DNA of 64,000 nucleotides from Sipunculus nudus (lineage: Eukaryota; Annelida; Sipuncula; Golfingiida; Sipunculidae), in assembly GCA_026874595.1 (NCBI GenBank), contig CM049307.1, positions 45,319,678-45,383,677 on the forward strand, written 5' to 3'. Below, one piece after another: positions 46,912 through 59,047 of the stretch. Every line of letters begins with the position of its first letter. The stretch's first letter is position 1. The notes beneath the pieces were generated by a model. The model ran no database searches, was not told the DNA's origin, and worked only from the letters and a program-made list of their open reading frames with translations. The position numbers were made by a program, and so were the translations under genes.

Positions 46912-49900
46912 CTACGGCGTCTCGTCCCAGGGTGCGACCACGTTGGATTCCTGGTTTGGCACAGAAATGTGTACAGGTACATTAATGTCCTTATTTGATT
47001 GTTCTTGTTGTTGTTTTTGGAGAGTTTTGGGGCCACTCGTATGCTGTCGCGGGACCTCCAGACTGCTTTTTCCGGGTGAATCGTCACTGTTGCCAAACTG
47101 TTCGAGTTTTCTTCTAACTGACCGTGGTGACAATCTGAAGAGTAGATTAAATTAATAAAATAGGTGACTCAAGTAATGTACAGTGAAACCTGTCTTAAAG
47201 ACCATCTTCTGATAAGAGCACCCTTGAATAAATCATAAGCATTTATATTTGTTGTAATTTACGTGACTAATAAGACCACCTGTGAACTAATGCCAGTCTC
47301 GGCCAGTCCCAAGGGTGGTCTCATTAAACAGGTTTCATGTTTCGTTCCATACCATGATGTGACATGTTAGTTGTTTAAGTTGTACAGGTGTTTTAGTTCA
47401 CAAAATTTTGTTTTAGTTAATCGTTACATATGCTACATTTTGTATGTGGATAAAACATCTGCACTTTACCACTTATTGTCAAATAAGGAAATACTACGAC
47501 AATTTCAAACCAATGAACCAAATAAACGTGAAAAACATATTTTATTTTTCTCAAAGGGCCATAGCAAAATTTCCTATAAAGCCAAAGTATTCTTTATATG
47601 CGTATGCGGTACAATGCGTATATATATGCAGTAAATATGCGTAATGTACCTGGACAACGAACGCCTGTGATTCCATCAATACTGTGTTAACGTATGCAGC
47701 ACAATCAAGCCTATAGTATAGAGCTGAATAAGTAGAGGTCTTCCAGAGGGATACCCTATCACTGACGTGAAAGTTTGTAATTTTTCCGTTCGTTTACCAT
47801 GCGTATGCATTTTCAGTCGCTACAGTGAGCTATCGAAACGTGCTGCATACGCATATACGTGTATATACGCATGCGTACTGCATACCCATTAATAGGATCA
47901 CTCCTAAACATACGCGTATTAGCAGTGTCAGCTTAAAAACATATGACTGATCTGCGAAGAAAAGACAAAAACAGGGATAGATCAAGTAAAACACCACAAT
48001 ACATTAAATACAACACCACAGAACACCACAATAGACCACAGCACCAGTCTTGAGAAGACATGTTCCTGTTTGCATATCAGCGACGCAAAGTAAAAAAAAA
48101 AGCTCACATATTGAATGTTTCATGTACATGCGTACCGTTTCCATGGGTTTGACTTCTTGCCGTTATCTTGCAGTTCTGAGTTGCTTCTGTCAGTGATAAA
48201 AAGTGAAACGTTAGGCCAAAAAAAATAAAAGGTATGGTTCTCAGGCACCGCCCGCCATAATTTCAACCCCACGCATAAAAAAAATATTTTGATTTTCATC
48301 TTTCAGGAATATAAAATAATACAATTTTGATAAGATTTCCTTAGTTATGTAGTGCTTTTACCTATTCAGCAAAACAGTTCTGTTATTTTCATGCTTTTCA
48401 CTGATCATATGATATTTTTATCGAAACATACAAAAAATGTAAAAAAAAATAAGATATCGACCGCCCGCAATGGTTCCTGAAAAAAGCCTGAGAACCATAC
48501 CTTTTTTTAGCCTTATTTGAGGATTTTATAACCACCTTTAATGCTGTGTCATTCAAGGTCTTGGGAAGAGAAATTTTTTTTTAATAAACTGATAGAAATG
48601 ACAAACTTTGGAAACTTAGTCTTGTGGAAGTAATAATGAATATATCCGGTGAATGTGTAACATAATTACATGGCATGGGCCATTAAAAAAAATGTATGAC
48701 TGACTTTACTTTTTTGTAAGATTACATTTTTTGATAAACTATTGGTTTTGATAAAAAATTAAAATTAAGAATCCTCATAAGATACTAGTAACAAATAAGA
48801 TGAACTATAAAGTCCACAGTTGTAGCCTGAAACCTTTCCGTAACAAGCTTGATGAGACTTACGCAATATCTGTTGTGCATTTCAGTGTTTTTTTTGTGTG
48901 TATAAATCTCAAGGAGAACTATTAAAGCTGTATCTTCCGTTACGGCATCGTTGAGAACTGAACTGAGGGTGCACAATTTTGCCCTCTTGCTCCATTTATA
49001 AGGGTATAATTCTTTTATTAATAAAGTCGCTCTTTCTATTATTAGAATCGTAAGCAGCATATATTCCTAGTGCATAGGGCACAATACTTTTATCACAGAA
49101 GCTTAAATCGTAATTTGTTTATATTTGTTACTTTTCTGACTTTACTTGTTATTGACTTTTGCTAACCTGGCCGCCTCGCAACGCTTTAATATGGATGACC
49201 GAGTAACAACGCTTTAATAATGATGAAGCACTGCGCGGAGTAAATGACTGTTATAAATAACGAATTAACACGGAATCAAATTATATACTAATATCAATTT
49301 GGGCGCCTTTGTGCTAATATTTACACGGATGTAAACTGACTTGTTTGAAGGATGACTAGGATATGGCAGCAAAAGATGCACACATAATGCGCCGGTGACT
49401 AGGCAAGTACTGAAGTGGGGACCAGTAATACAGACGGACTATAGTGCCGACGTAATACTATACAGCTTGAGGTGCACATATGATGTCAAGACAGAACCAT
49501 GAAATCGTTACATATATGATAATTAATCTGCACAAATCACGAACACATGCATCACACACACAGGACAGGAAAAGACTATTTTTATGGTGTAATTTGACAT
49601 AATTAGACTAAAAAATTATTTTTATTACACATATTTCTGTTTCGTGATTAAAAGTGCTGAAATTGTGCTTTAGATAACCACTACACGATATCTAATTGAT
49701 CTAATAGAGTCCAGGGAAGTGGCATCAGAGTTTTTAAATGTGAATATCAGTTAAACCTATCATCTCGTGTAGCAGACGTCACAGACATTCACATGGTTAA
49801 TGTAATGACTAGTAAGACATGGTACACTCTAACAGTGAACGTCTTCATTAAATCAAATCAACTTGCCTAGAGTTCAATATTTACCCAAATGGTGAGCTCT

Positions 49901-50079
49901 GATTGACCCGATTCGATTCGAGCTCTCTGAGGTTTCCTGTACTGAAGGAATGCTGAGACAGCACCCCTACACTCTTTCTGTCATAGGCGTCACTCTCGGC
50001 ACTGCCTCGTCGTTTTGACCGAGGACTTGGTGTCGGGCTGGGGTTCGGGGATTTCCGTCTTGTTCCGAAGGAGAAGAAC
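46912..50079 (-). CDS. RGS gene: C-terminal tail exons ending in a VVAPWDETP motif
   Basis: Exon 50079-49885 gives [20 protein letters not shown] followed by a basic Ser-rich stretch; exon 47134-46912 gives [18 protein letters not shown], a Gln-rich patch and the terminus [12 protein letters not shown]. The frame is open to a TAG. RGS9-2 of vertebrates (recalled) also carries a long tail after the RGS domain and ends with a similar [VI].[CA]PW[ED] motif shared with PDE6-gamma. The tail lacks any folded domain that I can identify. Confidence 0.88.
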
Positions 50080-51207
50080 CTGAAAAAAATTATGCTTTCT
50101 GTGACAATCCAAGCTTAGCTGTACGCGTCTCTTTGTATGCATTACTGTAGGTTTCTAGCACATCGATATGTTATATTTTTTGGTTGTTGATGATGGAAAC
50201 AAATACCTCAATGCATATAATAATTCAGCATAAAGTCATTTCACCATTTTCATTTGCATTTTATTTACAACTTGATGTAAATGAAATCAATTACGTTATA
50301 TTTTATTTACAACTAGATGTAAATGAAATTAATTACGTTATTTCTTTTCTATATCTAGAAATTTAATGCTTTACACAGTTGTAGAACATATATAAGAGAA
50401 CAAAAAATTAGTAACTTTGCACACATGGAACAAATTAATCACAACTGCTTCACACTTTCACCCGTTTGAAACTCTGTGACAGAACGCTGATTTTCCTTAA
50501 TTTAACAAACTTCGTAATAGAACGCCGTTTTTTCATTACTTTAACGAACTTCGTAATTGAACGCTGTTTTTCCTTACTATAACGAACTTCGGAATAGAAA
50601 TTTGTTTATCCTTACTTTTTCTTGGGACTTGGATTCTGGGCGGCCACCTGCAGCTGTTTGTACTGCTCTGACCGGAGAAACCTTGGGTAGCTGTCCTTCT
50701 TCATCAACAGGAAGATGTGAGACTGCGCGGCATCAAAGGTATATCTGGTCAAACATAACACACCAGGTATCAGTCATCATGTGGATACACCTGACTCCGT
50801 GCAAAACATATACAATGAAAACTGTGTAATAAGACCACCCATGGGACTGGCCAAAGTGGCCTTTATTAAAAGGTGGTCTTATAAGAAAGGTCAATTACAA
50901 CCCATTCGAACGCTTTCGGTTGTCTCAAGAGTGGTCGTAAGAGACAGGTGGACTTATTTGACAGGTGGTCACCATCTTTTAGACAGGTTTCACTGAATGT
51001 ACACTTCCTTTTGAAGACTGTATAATCTGATATCAGATACATTTTTCTCTTTTTTAAGATTTTTTATTCTATAACGATCAGCACTTTTTTTCTAAAGAAA
51101 TTTATAGTTTCCGCTAAAAACTCAAGGTATATAAATTAAAAATAATACGAATGTATTACTACTGCCCCAAGAATGTTTTTTTCTGTTTACCTTGGTCATT
51201 TCTTAAA

Positions 51208-51276
<69 letters not shown>

Positions 51277-54200
51277 ACAGAATAGAGCGTTCTAAAATAA
51301 AACGTTCTGCCGGATATAAGAAATTACTTCTGATCGATTGAACTTCATAACGACGGCATTGCCAAAGTGTCATGTTACTTTATAAATACTTAAAGAACAT
51401 TGTAACAGAAAACAATTTTTTTATATCTTGAATAAGATATAGTTTTAAAGTAAGTATTATATTTTAGTATGCTGTCTATACCTCGAGGGAGTCTTCATTG
51501 CTTCTTGTGTGAGCTCCATCGTTTTACTGTCGATGTTGATCTCCTGTGGTGCGCCGGAACTCAGGAATTCTCTGAAAAGAAATGTCCTGCTTTAGGCCAC
51601 AAAAGGTATGGTCCCCAGGCACTTTCTTTTCGAAAATCAGTGCGGGCGGGCGCTTTTTTTAACATTTTTTTTAATTTTTGACAAAAATGTCATATGATCA
51701 GGGATAAGCATAATAATAACAAGATTTTTGCGCTTAACAGGTAAAAGTACTACATAACAAAGGAACTCTTATCAAAATTGTATTATTTTATATTCTTGAA
51801 AGATGAAAATCAAAATAAAAATGTTTGATTTAGGGGGTTTAAATTGACGCGAGCGGTGCCTGAGAACCATTCCTTTCTTTGGCCTTATATTTCCTGTTTA
51901 TGCATGGTATATAATTGCTGCACTATAGTTAATAGCAGAGTGCATGTATAATATACACAGAAAAGTAGATGGCATGCGTATATCAACACAGAAGAATATT
52001 TGGTATCGTAAAAGCGGAAGTTGATAAAGATTGTTACTTCCTGTGTTCAATTAATAAAAAAAGTGTTGTCCGATTGACCGATGGTATTTGCTTACAAAAG
52101 TGAAAAATAATGAACGGGTTATAAGCTCGTGTTTAAAATAAACCTTTCTCCAAACCAACAGTATGGTGTGTTTGCTTACTTGTATATCTCCTGGACCTTG
52201 CTCTCAACTTTTGACTGCGGACAGCGCCTAAGTTCCATAGCTGCGTTCCAGAATCGGATGTTCTCGACGCTGTATTCTGTCTCTAGGTAGTGCTCAAACT
52301 CCACTCGTCCTGCCTTATCAGCCAAGAGCTCCTCAAACGAAAACCCCCATCTCTGTACACGTGCCTCAGTAGGACTCTCACTACTGAAAATGTAAACAAA
52401 ATACATTCATGAAATACTCTCTTCCAAGAAGTAATTGTAAATTAAGTTTTACGCTTTAAAATTTCTTATCTTACAATTTTTCTTATATAACTCTACCTGT
52501 ACCATTTAATATATCATGAAATGAACCCCATCGGTACACACAATTAAAATGTAATTCATCCTGATTTTTATTTATTTGCCTAATCATATTTTAACTTATC
52601 ATTCGAGCTCTCAGGAAGCTAATGTGCAAAGTTAAGTAATGTTAGTCATATGTTTAATGATTATGTAAAACTTTGCTACATACAAATATTTCGAATAGCT
52701 CTCTGTGTTTTTGATGTGTTCACTTTAATTTATTCATTTTTATCTGTAGAAAACTAAATTGCTTCCTAATTTGCTCAAAATATACTCATGTATCAGACAT
52801 TACGAGACCTGATGGTCAACATGGCGTCTACCTTCATTAGTACATAGATATAGTACATAGATATTCCTCAACGGAATACACAGATACTAATATAAGATAG
52901 TTCTCCAATCAAATGAACCATATCTTGTCTGCATAGATAAGTCAACTGGTCTAATTCCAAATGTCTGATATGAATGACCAAATTAATGTTGATATGCCTA
53001 GTTTCTAATGTCTGTGGGCGATAAGGCTTGCGGGCTATGTCTGTGACAAATATATGTTTGACATTCTAAAGGTATGTGATGGATATAATCCAGTTCTGAA
53101 ACAGAAAACTCACAGGCACGAGTTGAGGACCCAGAGCGTTGTTTCGTCCGTCACCCACGGGTTGGAAGGCTGTGGCGGACATAAAAATGGATCAAGGCTC
53201 TGGTACAACTCGCATCTCCCTGTTAAACTGGAAAGAAAGTAAGAACTAGCTGAAACATCGAAGTACGGCCCAGAACATGTACGATAAATGATGGCATAAC
53301 ATTTATAAAATTTTATATCATGTAGAACCGGAGATGTTTACAAGCATATCATTTCGTGAATTTCGCGGGGTAACTTTAATTCGCGAAAATTAAATGCTCG
53401 CAAAAATTGCATACCATACTCGCGTAGGTTAGCATGCCCATCACAAGAATATGAGTTTTAATTTCATTTAAATAATATCTTAAATTAAAACCGTTATGAC
53501 AAGCCGAAAATTAGTTTTCCCTAGCAGAAACATATGATGACCTTTTGAACATCAAAGTGAGTTATGGATGTATGACCTTTATAACAAATCCATAATTTGT
53601 TCTCCTACCGGAGTAGTTATTGCGAGGGCGATATATTATACGCGGACACCCCACATAGGGCCCGCCTGATTGTGTAAGCACAATTAAATGCATAATGCAC
53701 CTGCGCAATTATCCATAACCAAGACTGGTTTTTGTTAACGTATACTTCCTATCTTATTCTTTTTTTTTTGTAAACATGTTTCCACAAGCACTTTGCGAAA
53801 CTCAAATTTCGCGAAAGGTCGGACCTTGCCAATTCGCGAAATTTGAGTTTCGCTAAAATAACAAATTCTACAGTAAAATATACTGTATTCCATTTAGAGG
53901 GCGGACTGGGGTAGGATACAGGCCATCCCTGGATATGTGCGTGAAAGCGGTAAAATCATTTAATACATCGCCCCACCGGCATGAATATTTATTATACACA
54001 ATCGGCAAAGCGACATTAAATTTTTGTTTAAGTCATCGGCCCAATCGCCTTTGATTCCCTGGATTGCACAGTTCAATTCACCAAAGATACCCTGTTCACA
54101 ATTAACAGTTAGACTATAATGACATGCGTTTTATATTAATATGGAGGTGTGACTGACATTTTATAAAGCAGCATTGAGTATTTCAACTTTGATAATAAAA

Positions 54201-57200
54201 TTTGCACAGTTTTCAACATATGTGAAGTATACTTACGTATGTAGAGGAAATAGCAAATATGCCTGAGAATAACCCGTAATGAAGTACAAGGCGTGATCTA
54301 GAAAATTAATGTTAATTTTTCCCTGACTCAACACGTTTCCTAACAAAAACTTGCTGATTAGCCAAAATAACTCATGCATAATTCATGATCCAAATGAGAT
54401 CCATGATCCTTGAATCAATGTCTGATGCCAAATTATGACCCAGTTGAAAATATAAGGAAAAGTAAAGTGCACATCTCCGACCGAAGTCTCTACTTTGACC
54501 ATTCGTGAGGTCTGTCTCGGGAAATAAAAAAAAACCGACGAGCTCAGTGTATTATAGGGGTGTAACATGGCATTGAAGAATCGATACATTGCACTGTAAG
54601 CCCTCGGTTAAATTATAATCGTTTATTAACTTCTGAATCGGTTCATTTGTTAATTATTTTTTATATAAATAATCCCGAAGTCCTTTGTAAATTCTCAAAT
54701 TTGAGAGCAGTTTGCGATGTCCAATCTCAATCGCGTATGTGCCCTAAATTCACCATAAACGTTCGCTAGTGGACTACTCCACTCGCATGGCAAAAACAAA
54801 CAGAGGGAGCGCTATATTTTTTTAATATAATAACATCTGTTTTGGTAGAATTGCTTTTATTTTTTTAAATTCAAGAATTTACCAGTAATGTAAGAACTGA
54901 ATCGAGAATTGAATCGAAGGTACAGAATCGATAGTTGAATCGATTCTAAGGGCCCTCACAGTTCACAGGCCCAGTATATATGCACTACAGACAAGGACAA
55001 ACAACATTAAAAGCATTTAAGTCGCTGTCCCTGGCTGACTCTTCGTTTATCTACAAGCTATTAGTAAACACTGTATATGCGTCAGTGTTGGCAAACGGAA
55101 AACACAAACATATAATCTAAGGAGGTTGGCTGTAGTTGTAGAGAAGACGAAAAGGTCACCAGTAGCAAAACGCCCTTTGCAAAACTCTGGTTCGTCTGAT
55201 TTGCCACCAGATGTCCTTGCTGGATGTGTTTGGCCAATTTTGCGGGAACGCCATATATTATAAACATAACGGTTGGATCGGCGTTTTTCTTAGTTATTTT
55301 CATAATAAGTACGAGGGATTATCTCCAGATAACAGACATCCGATACTGGATTATCCTCCTTTAAATCTCACACATCAAATACAGTGTTCCCTCTCCACAA
55401 ATATCTAAATACTTCCGGTGAGAAATTATTCAAACGCCATATATATCAATTATATATTTTGCAGTTTATCTGTAATTGTTAATAATCTAAGTGATATTTG
55501 ACTAACCATTCGGCTGCCTTTGACACCTTCAGTCTGTGTTGTGTTAAAGCCTGGTTCAGGAAGGCAATCTGAAAAAAAAAGGATTTTTTTAAATTATTAA
55601 TAGAATAAAGTTAAATGAATCCCCCCAAAGTCATGTCAAATTACCACTGCATTAAATCCTTGGTCCTACATAAATATACGTAAAATGCCATCTAAAAAAA
55701 TCAAAATACAAAACAAATCGATCACCATTCCGTCTTTTAATGTTATTATTTTGATCATATATTCCAAATATATAAGATATATAAGTTAAATCTAAGGATG
55801 TGTTATTTTCTTCGGCAGAGAAGCTTATATTACTCGACAAAGTCGGTAATATAACAAGTCAAACGGAGGGTTTCTTGCTTTATTAATATGTAAAAAAAAT
55901 ACATATCTGATATAAATGTATTTACGTTTCAGTTATTTGTAACAGTAAGCTATCAAGATTAGTGACATGTGATATATGCAAAATAATAGATATGATAATA
56001 CATTTGTTGGGTAATGGCATTGATAACCTTGTATATTTTATTCAACTGACCAAGGTGGAAGCCAGGATAAGTATGGCCAAACATTTGATTCGACCACTCT
56101 TATTAAATAATCGCAAAAGATCCCAATAGTGGTTGGAACTGGTCGTAAAATCATATCCGATGATCAAACGAAAATAAGGACTGATGATCACTTATAAATA
56201 GATTATTGTTGTGTCCCTTCTATATTTCCTTAAAACCTTATAATATAATGAGTCAGTATTCATGTAGGGACTGGATAACCAAAAGCGGATCGGGGGGGGG
56301 GGGGGAGTCCGAAAGGAGTTCAGACCAATTTTTAGGGCTTGGAATCCCCCCCCCAACCCCCCCACACCCCCAACCCTCCCCTCTCCCTTTTTTTAACCAT
56401 TTGTCTTCCTGGGACTAGACCCCTTTTTTCTAAAACTATTATCCGCCCCTGATGAATAATGTTATCATGAAGGCAGTGGCCAGTTTTAAAACAGGCACTA
56501 ATGACAGAGCTTATGATTACGGTCATACAAAAAAGGCCTAAGTAACTGATGGGTTGTTTAAACGTGTCCGCATTCCGAAGTTCAATTTGAATGTTGTTCG
56601 CTTTTTAATTTATTTTTAGATAATATGACTTTTTTGTATGTGCTGACATGAAATAAACTATATCGGTTATAATAGAAAACGACAATTCATTGATGTAAAC
56701 ACTTAATCGGCGCAACACTTGTTCCTAATTTGGTTCGAAGTAACTTTTCTTGAGCATTCGCACTGCGGGAAATGATCGTCTGCAATGTTTGAGCCAGCTT
56801 TGATGGCATCGTCTTCGTATACTCCCGTCTTATACATGAATGGACGGGGTCATTTTATGTATGTATTACGATGTATGTTTGAATATGGAGTCACGTGACT
56901 ATGTATCAATGTACTATGTAAATCTTATTGCGGAGCTATGGGCCTGAGCAAGCCTGGCAAAGGAAAATGTCTGAGTAAGTGCTCTGTCGCTCCCAAAGTC
57001 AGAAATATACATGGTGTGCATCCCGCTACATGAAAATAATGATATTTTCCACATGTTGTGACACATGCTGGACATTTGCACACAGAATTATTGAGAAGTG
57101 TTCCATTCTTGTTCTAACTGGATTCTTAAAGCAGGTAGAAAAATGGTATATATCGGAATTTTCACTGTAAATAAGAGAAACATAAAGTGCAGTTAAAAAA

Positions 57201-59047
57201 AAAGTGAATAAAAGAGTAATTAGCGTCATTTTTAGGTTATCCTAATAAAAAGGGTGACTATTTTAAAAAAGAATAATTTGGCAGGCCTACTGAGACATAT
57301 ATTCTCTTCATAAAATTCAATCATTAAATCATTATAGTATGGCCTGCGCCCGTCCGTTCGTTTGTCCATTTGATAACCTTTGGCGTCGCAGCGATAACTT
57401 ACCAGGAATCTGGTGGATTTTCATGAAACTCAACATAAATATTTAACAAATTATTAACTCGTCTGAGTTTGAATCCGAGCAAACTAAGGTTAAATGAGGT
57501 CAGATATCACCAGACTTCTTTATTTTTGTGGTGTTCCTGTAATAATTTACCAGGTATTCAAAGGAGTTTAATTAAATTTGCTATGACTGTTTATCACCAA
57601 CATATAAAGAAGTCATTGATCATGAGACTCTGTCACATCTTAAAAATCTAATTACGGCGGGCCAAATATGCACTTTTGAGGACATTTTGTTAGAATAAAA
57701 CTTGTCCGCTTTGAGGCATTGAATAATTTCTTTTGGATTTGATCTGGAGAGAAGTTCAGAGAAAGGTGTTATAAAACCTATCTATTCAAAACATGCTTGT
57801 CCTATGGGGCGGAACAAAACTGTTTCATGGATAAGTTACAAAGTCCATTAATTTTTGTCGGCGTTTGATTGGAAACTGGTTACTCTCCAATGTACACAAC
57901 TATGGTACTTTCATTATTCATTGGAAACAAGACACTCAGCATATTATTTCAATGATACATGAAGCCGAACTTTTTTGTATATGTATGAATTAAGGTTTAG
58001 GTAAATTAGGGTTTCAGGAAAGATCTGGTGGAATAGTTCGCAATGCGTAGTTATCCACTCTTATAAAGATTTATTTTCAACTAACATTAAAACAGTCCTA
58101 GTTACAAATGTCATCGATACTATTGCGAGGTTAATGCCTTCTGAAACTTAAGGACATATAATGCCCTCGTATTTATTAGATTAACGCCCTTGTTTAACCT
58201 TCGGACAGAATATGCCAGTGTTACTGTAAGGTTAACACCCCCTGAGGACTTTTGGAGAGGCCATGTACATCTTCAGTGAGTGTCGACACCCGATGTGAAT
58301 TATTCACGAATATAATTGAATCTGGCCGCCAATTTGGTGTTGATAATGGTAACAGATGAGGCCTTTATTGGGTATTCATGAAGAGGTGTCTTAAATTTGA
58401 TAATTTGCCCCGAGATGGCTTCTAAGTGCAATGAAGAGGAGGACGACATCAACGGAACTGGCATTGCCGAAATACTGCTCGAGCAGTTAAACTGGGGATA
58501 GGGAAGTTATGGTCTGACCCCTGTGTGTGTGTGTGTGTTTGTCTGTATTTTGTCTAAACTCTACAGATTTATATCCCAGGAGAGCCTCCGGACATTTCAG
58601 ATATCTAATCACCACAGACCACTGCTGTGGATATATAACGATTCCATCATAAACATTCTTTAATGTCAATCACGGCACGCGTGCTGATCATTTTGTTGTT
58701 TGTCCGTGATGGTCATCATTTTTTTTAATCAAGGTCCAGTCGGATACATCACGTCCAGCTATGGATTTGCCATGAGGTTTATAGGCCGGATTTATGGGGA
58801 TGATACTGGCAAACAAACATACCGAATCTCAAAATTTCATAATTTCTTTGTATTAGTTGGATGTAAAGTTTCAAAATCAAGTTTTAAATAGATAAAAATT
58901 GTATATAGTTTATAGACTCACGTGACCTCTGTAGCCAATTCTTACCTCCATCATACAAGATTCTATGGTTGGTTTCTTTCTCTGGTTGATCTGGCTGAGT
59001 CGGCTGATCCTTCGCACCCCTTCATCAATGCAACACACCTGTCCCGG
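46912..59047 (-). CDS. R7-family regulator of G-protein signalling (RGS9/RGS11-like), 5' part outside window
   Basis: GTPase-activating protein for Gi/o-class alpha subunits; R7 members bind Gbeta5 through a GGL domain. Exons: 59047-58946, 55568-55507, 53227-53114, 52383-52180, 51571-51482, 50744-50616, 50079-49885, 47134-46912 (TAG). Phases agree; 373 codons including stop. Order: linker [22 protein letters not shown] domain ([14 protein letters not shown]...[14 protein letters not shown]), RGS domain ([13 protein letters not shown] to [11 protein letters not shown]), then a Ser/Pro/Arg-rich tail. The DEP and R7H regions are missing; I found no convincing exon between 59,048 and 64,000, so they lie further right. 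SNPW plus GGL rules out other RGS subfamilies. Assignment to RGS9/11 rather than RGS6/7 rests on the tail and on linkage and is tentative. Confidence 0.93.
47181..47338. mobile_element. Short MITE with CAGTGAAACCTGTCT ends, copy 1
   Basis: Starts after TA with CAGTGAAACCTGTCTTAAAG and ends with GGTGGTCTCATT...CAGGTTTCA, so both ends carry the same inverted repeat; the outer right end is mutated. Contains CCAGTC..GGCCAGTCCC. In the last RGS intron. Confidence 0.55.
48214..48512 (+). mobile_element. TTA-flanked MITE, copy 1 (RGS intron)
   Basis: About 300 bp, bounded by TTA at 48211-48213 and 48513-48515. Inverted ends GGCCAAAAA...GGTATGGTTCTCAGGC and a subterminal GCGGGCGG. The interior is AT-rich and shares a long segment, in reverse orientation, with the copy at 51.6 kb. 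A 3-bp TTA duplication suggests a PIF/Harbinger-type relative. Confidence 0.75.
50257..50342. repeat. Direct repeat, two copies of ~42 bp
   Basis: TTATTTACAACTTGATGTAA...AATCAATTACGTTAT occurs twice head to tail; each contains the inverted pair ATTTACA/TGTAAAT. In the RGS intron between 50,080 and 50,615. Confidence 0.75.
50474..50615 (-). repeat. 38-bp minisatellite starting exactly at an RGS splice donor
   Basis: Read on the minus strand from the donor at 50615: units GTAAGGATAAACAAATTTC..., GTAAGGAAAAACAGCG..., GTAATGAAAAAACGGCG..., TTAAGGAAAATCAGCG..., each with (T/A)ACGAAGTTCGTT. Lengths 38, 38, 39 and about 27 nt. The splice donor GTAAGG is part of the repeat unit. Confidence 0.8.
50616..52383 (-). 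CDS. RGS gene: three exons of the RGS (GAP) domain
   Basis: Exons 52383-52180, 51571-51482 and 50744-50616. They encode [54 protein letters not shown] and [20 protein letters not shown]. Residues typical of the Galpha contact are present: the E/N of SVENIRFW, the N of INIDSKT and the S/R of DSYPRFLRS. The domain therefore looks competent as a GAP. All three donors are phase 2, so skipping any one exon that is not a multiple of 3 nt would break the frame. Confidence 0.93.
50828..50996. mobile_element. Short MITE with CAGTGAAACCTGTCT end, copy 2
   Basis: Right end AGACAGGTTTCACTG is the same inverted repeat as the 47.2-kb copy; the left part has GACCACCCATGGGACTGGCC and a GGTGGTCTTATAAG block. 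The left terminus is lost or diverged. A distant relative may lie at about 4,118-4,193 in TBL3 intron 8. Confidence 0.5.
51211..51273. repeat. (AT)n microsatellite
   Basis: About 30 uninterrupted AT dinucleotides in the RGS intron between 50,745 and 51,481. Confidence 0.95.
51595..51884 (-). mobile_element. TTA-flanked MITE, copy 2, 23 bp from an RGS splice acceptor
   Basis: About 290 bp, bounded by TTA at 51592-51594 and 51885-51887, ends GGCCACAAAAGGTATGG and (reversed) GGCCAAAGAAAGGAATGG. It is the reverse-complement orientation of copy 1 (shared blocks around GATAAGATTTCCTTAG and GTAAAAGTACTACATAAC). Its edge lies 23 bp upstream of the acceptor for exon 51571-51482. Confidence 0.75.
53114..55568 (-). 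CDS. RGS gene: GGL-domain exons (Gbeta5-binding)
   Basis: Exon 55568-55507 (62 nt) encodes the GGL helix [15 protein letters not shown] and ends in phase 2; exon 53227-53114 (114 nt) completes it with [20 protein letters not shown] and DETTLW. The DPF...PSNPW signature is shared by all R7 RGS proteins and resembles the Ggamma C-terminal segment that docks on Gbeta. The 2.3-kb intron between them holds a TTCGCGAA-rich repeat. Confidence 0.93.
53350..53880. repeat. TTCGCGAA-rich inverted element in an RGS intron
   Basis: Left part contains GTGAATTTCGCGGGG and TTCGCGAAAATTAAA; right part contains TTTCGCGAAAGG, ATTCGCGAAATTTGAG and CTACAGTA. Arms are imperfectly inverted. Similar in style to the element at 9.8-10.3 kb. 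Boundaries are approximate. Confidence 0.45.
54553..54950. repeat. Element with GAATCGAT-type inverted ends
   Basis: Left: TATAGGGGTGTAACATGG then GAATCGATACATTG; right: GAATTGAATCGAAGG, ATAGTTGAATCGATTC. This resembles hAT-derived repeats with GGGGTGTAACGAT ends found in many animals. Boundaries uncertain. Confidence 0.4.
56279..56452. repeat. GGGGCGGAT-type short element with G/C homopolymers
   Basis: Left GCGGATCGGGGG, right end reversed CAGGGGCGGATAATAG; between are long poly-G and poly-C runs. The same end motif occurs at 60.5 kb. Confidence 0.5.
57340..57440 (-). repeat. Fragment of a GGAC/GTCC-type repeat
   Basis: CGCCCGTCCGTTCGTTTGTCC followed by a CGTCGCAGCGATAACTTACC segment, reminiscent of the 5' portion of bivalve tandem-repeat Helentron elements. 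It is a short isolated piece in an RGS intron; strand assignment and class are tentative. Confidence 0.35.

Noticed and set aside
48785..49060. 91-codon minus-strand ORF between the last RGS exons
   Set aside because: Intronic, no match to an RGS tail, and exons on either side join in phase without it.
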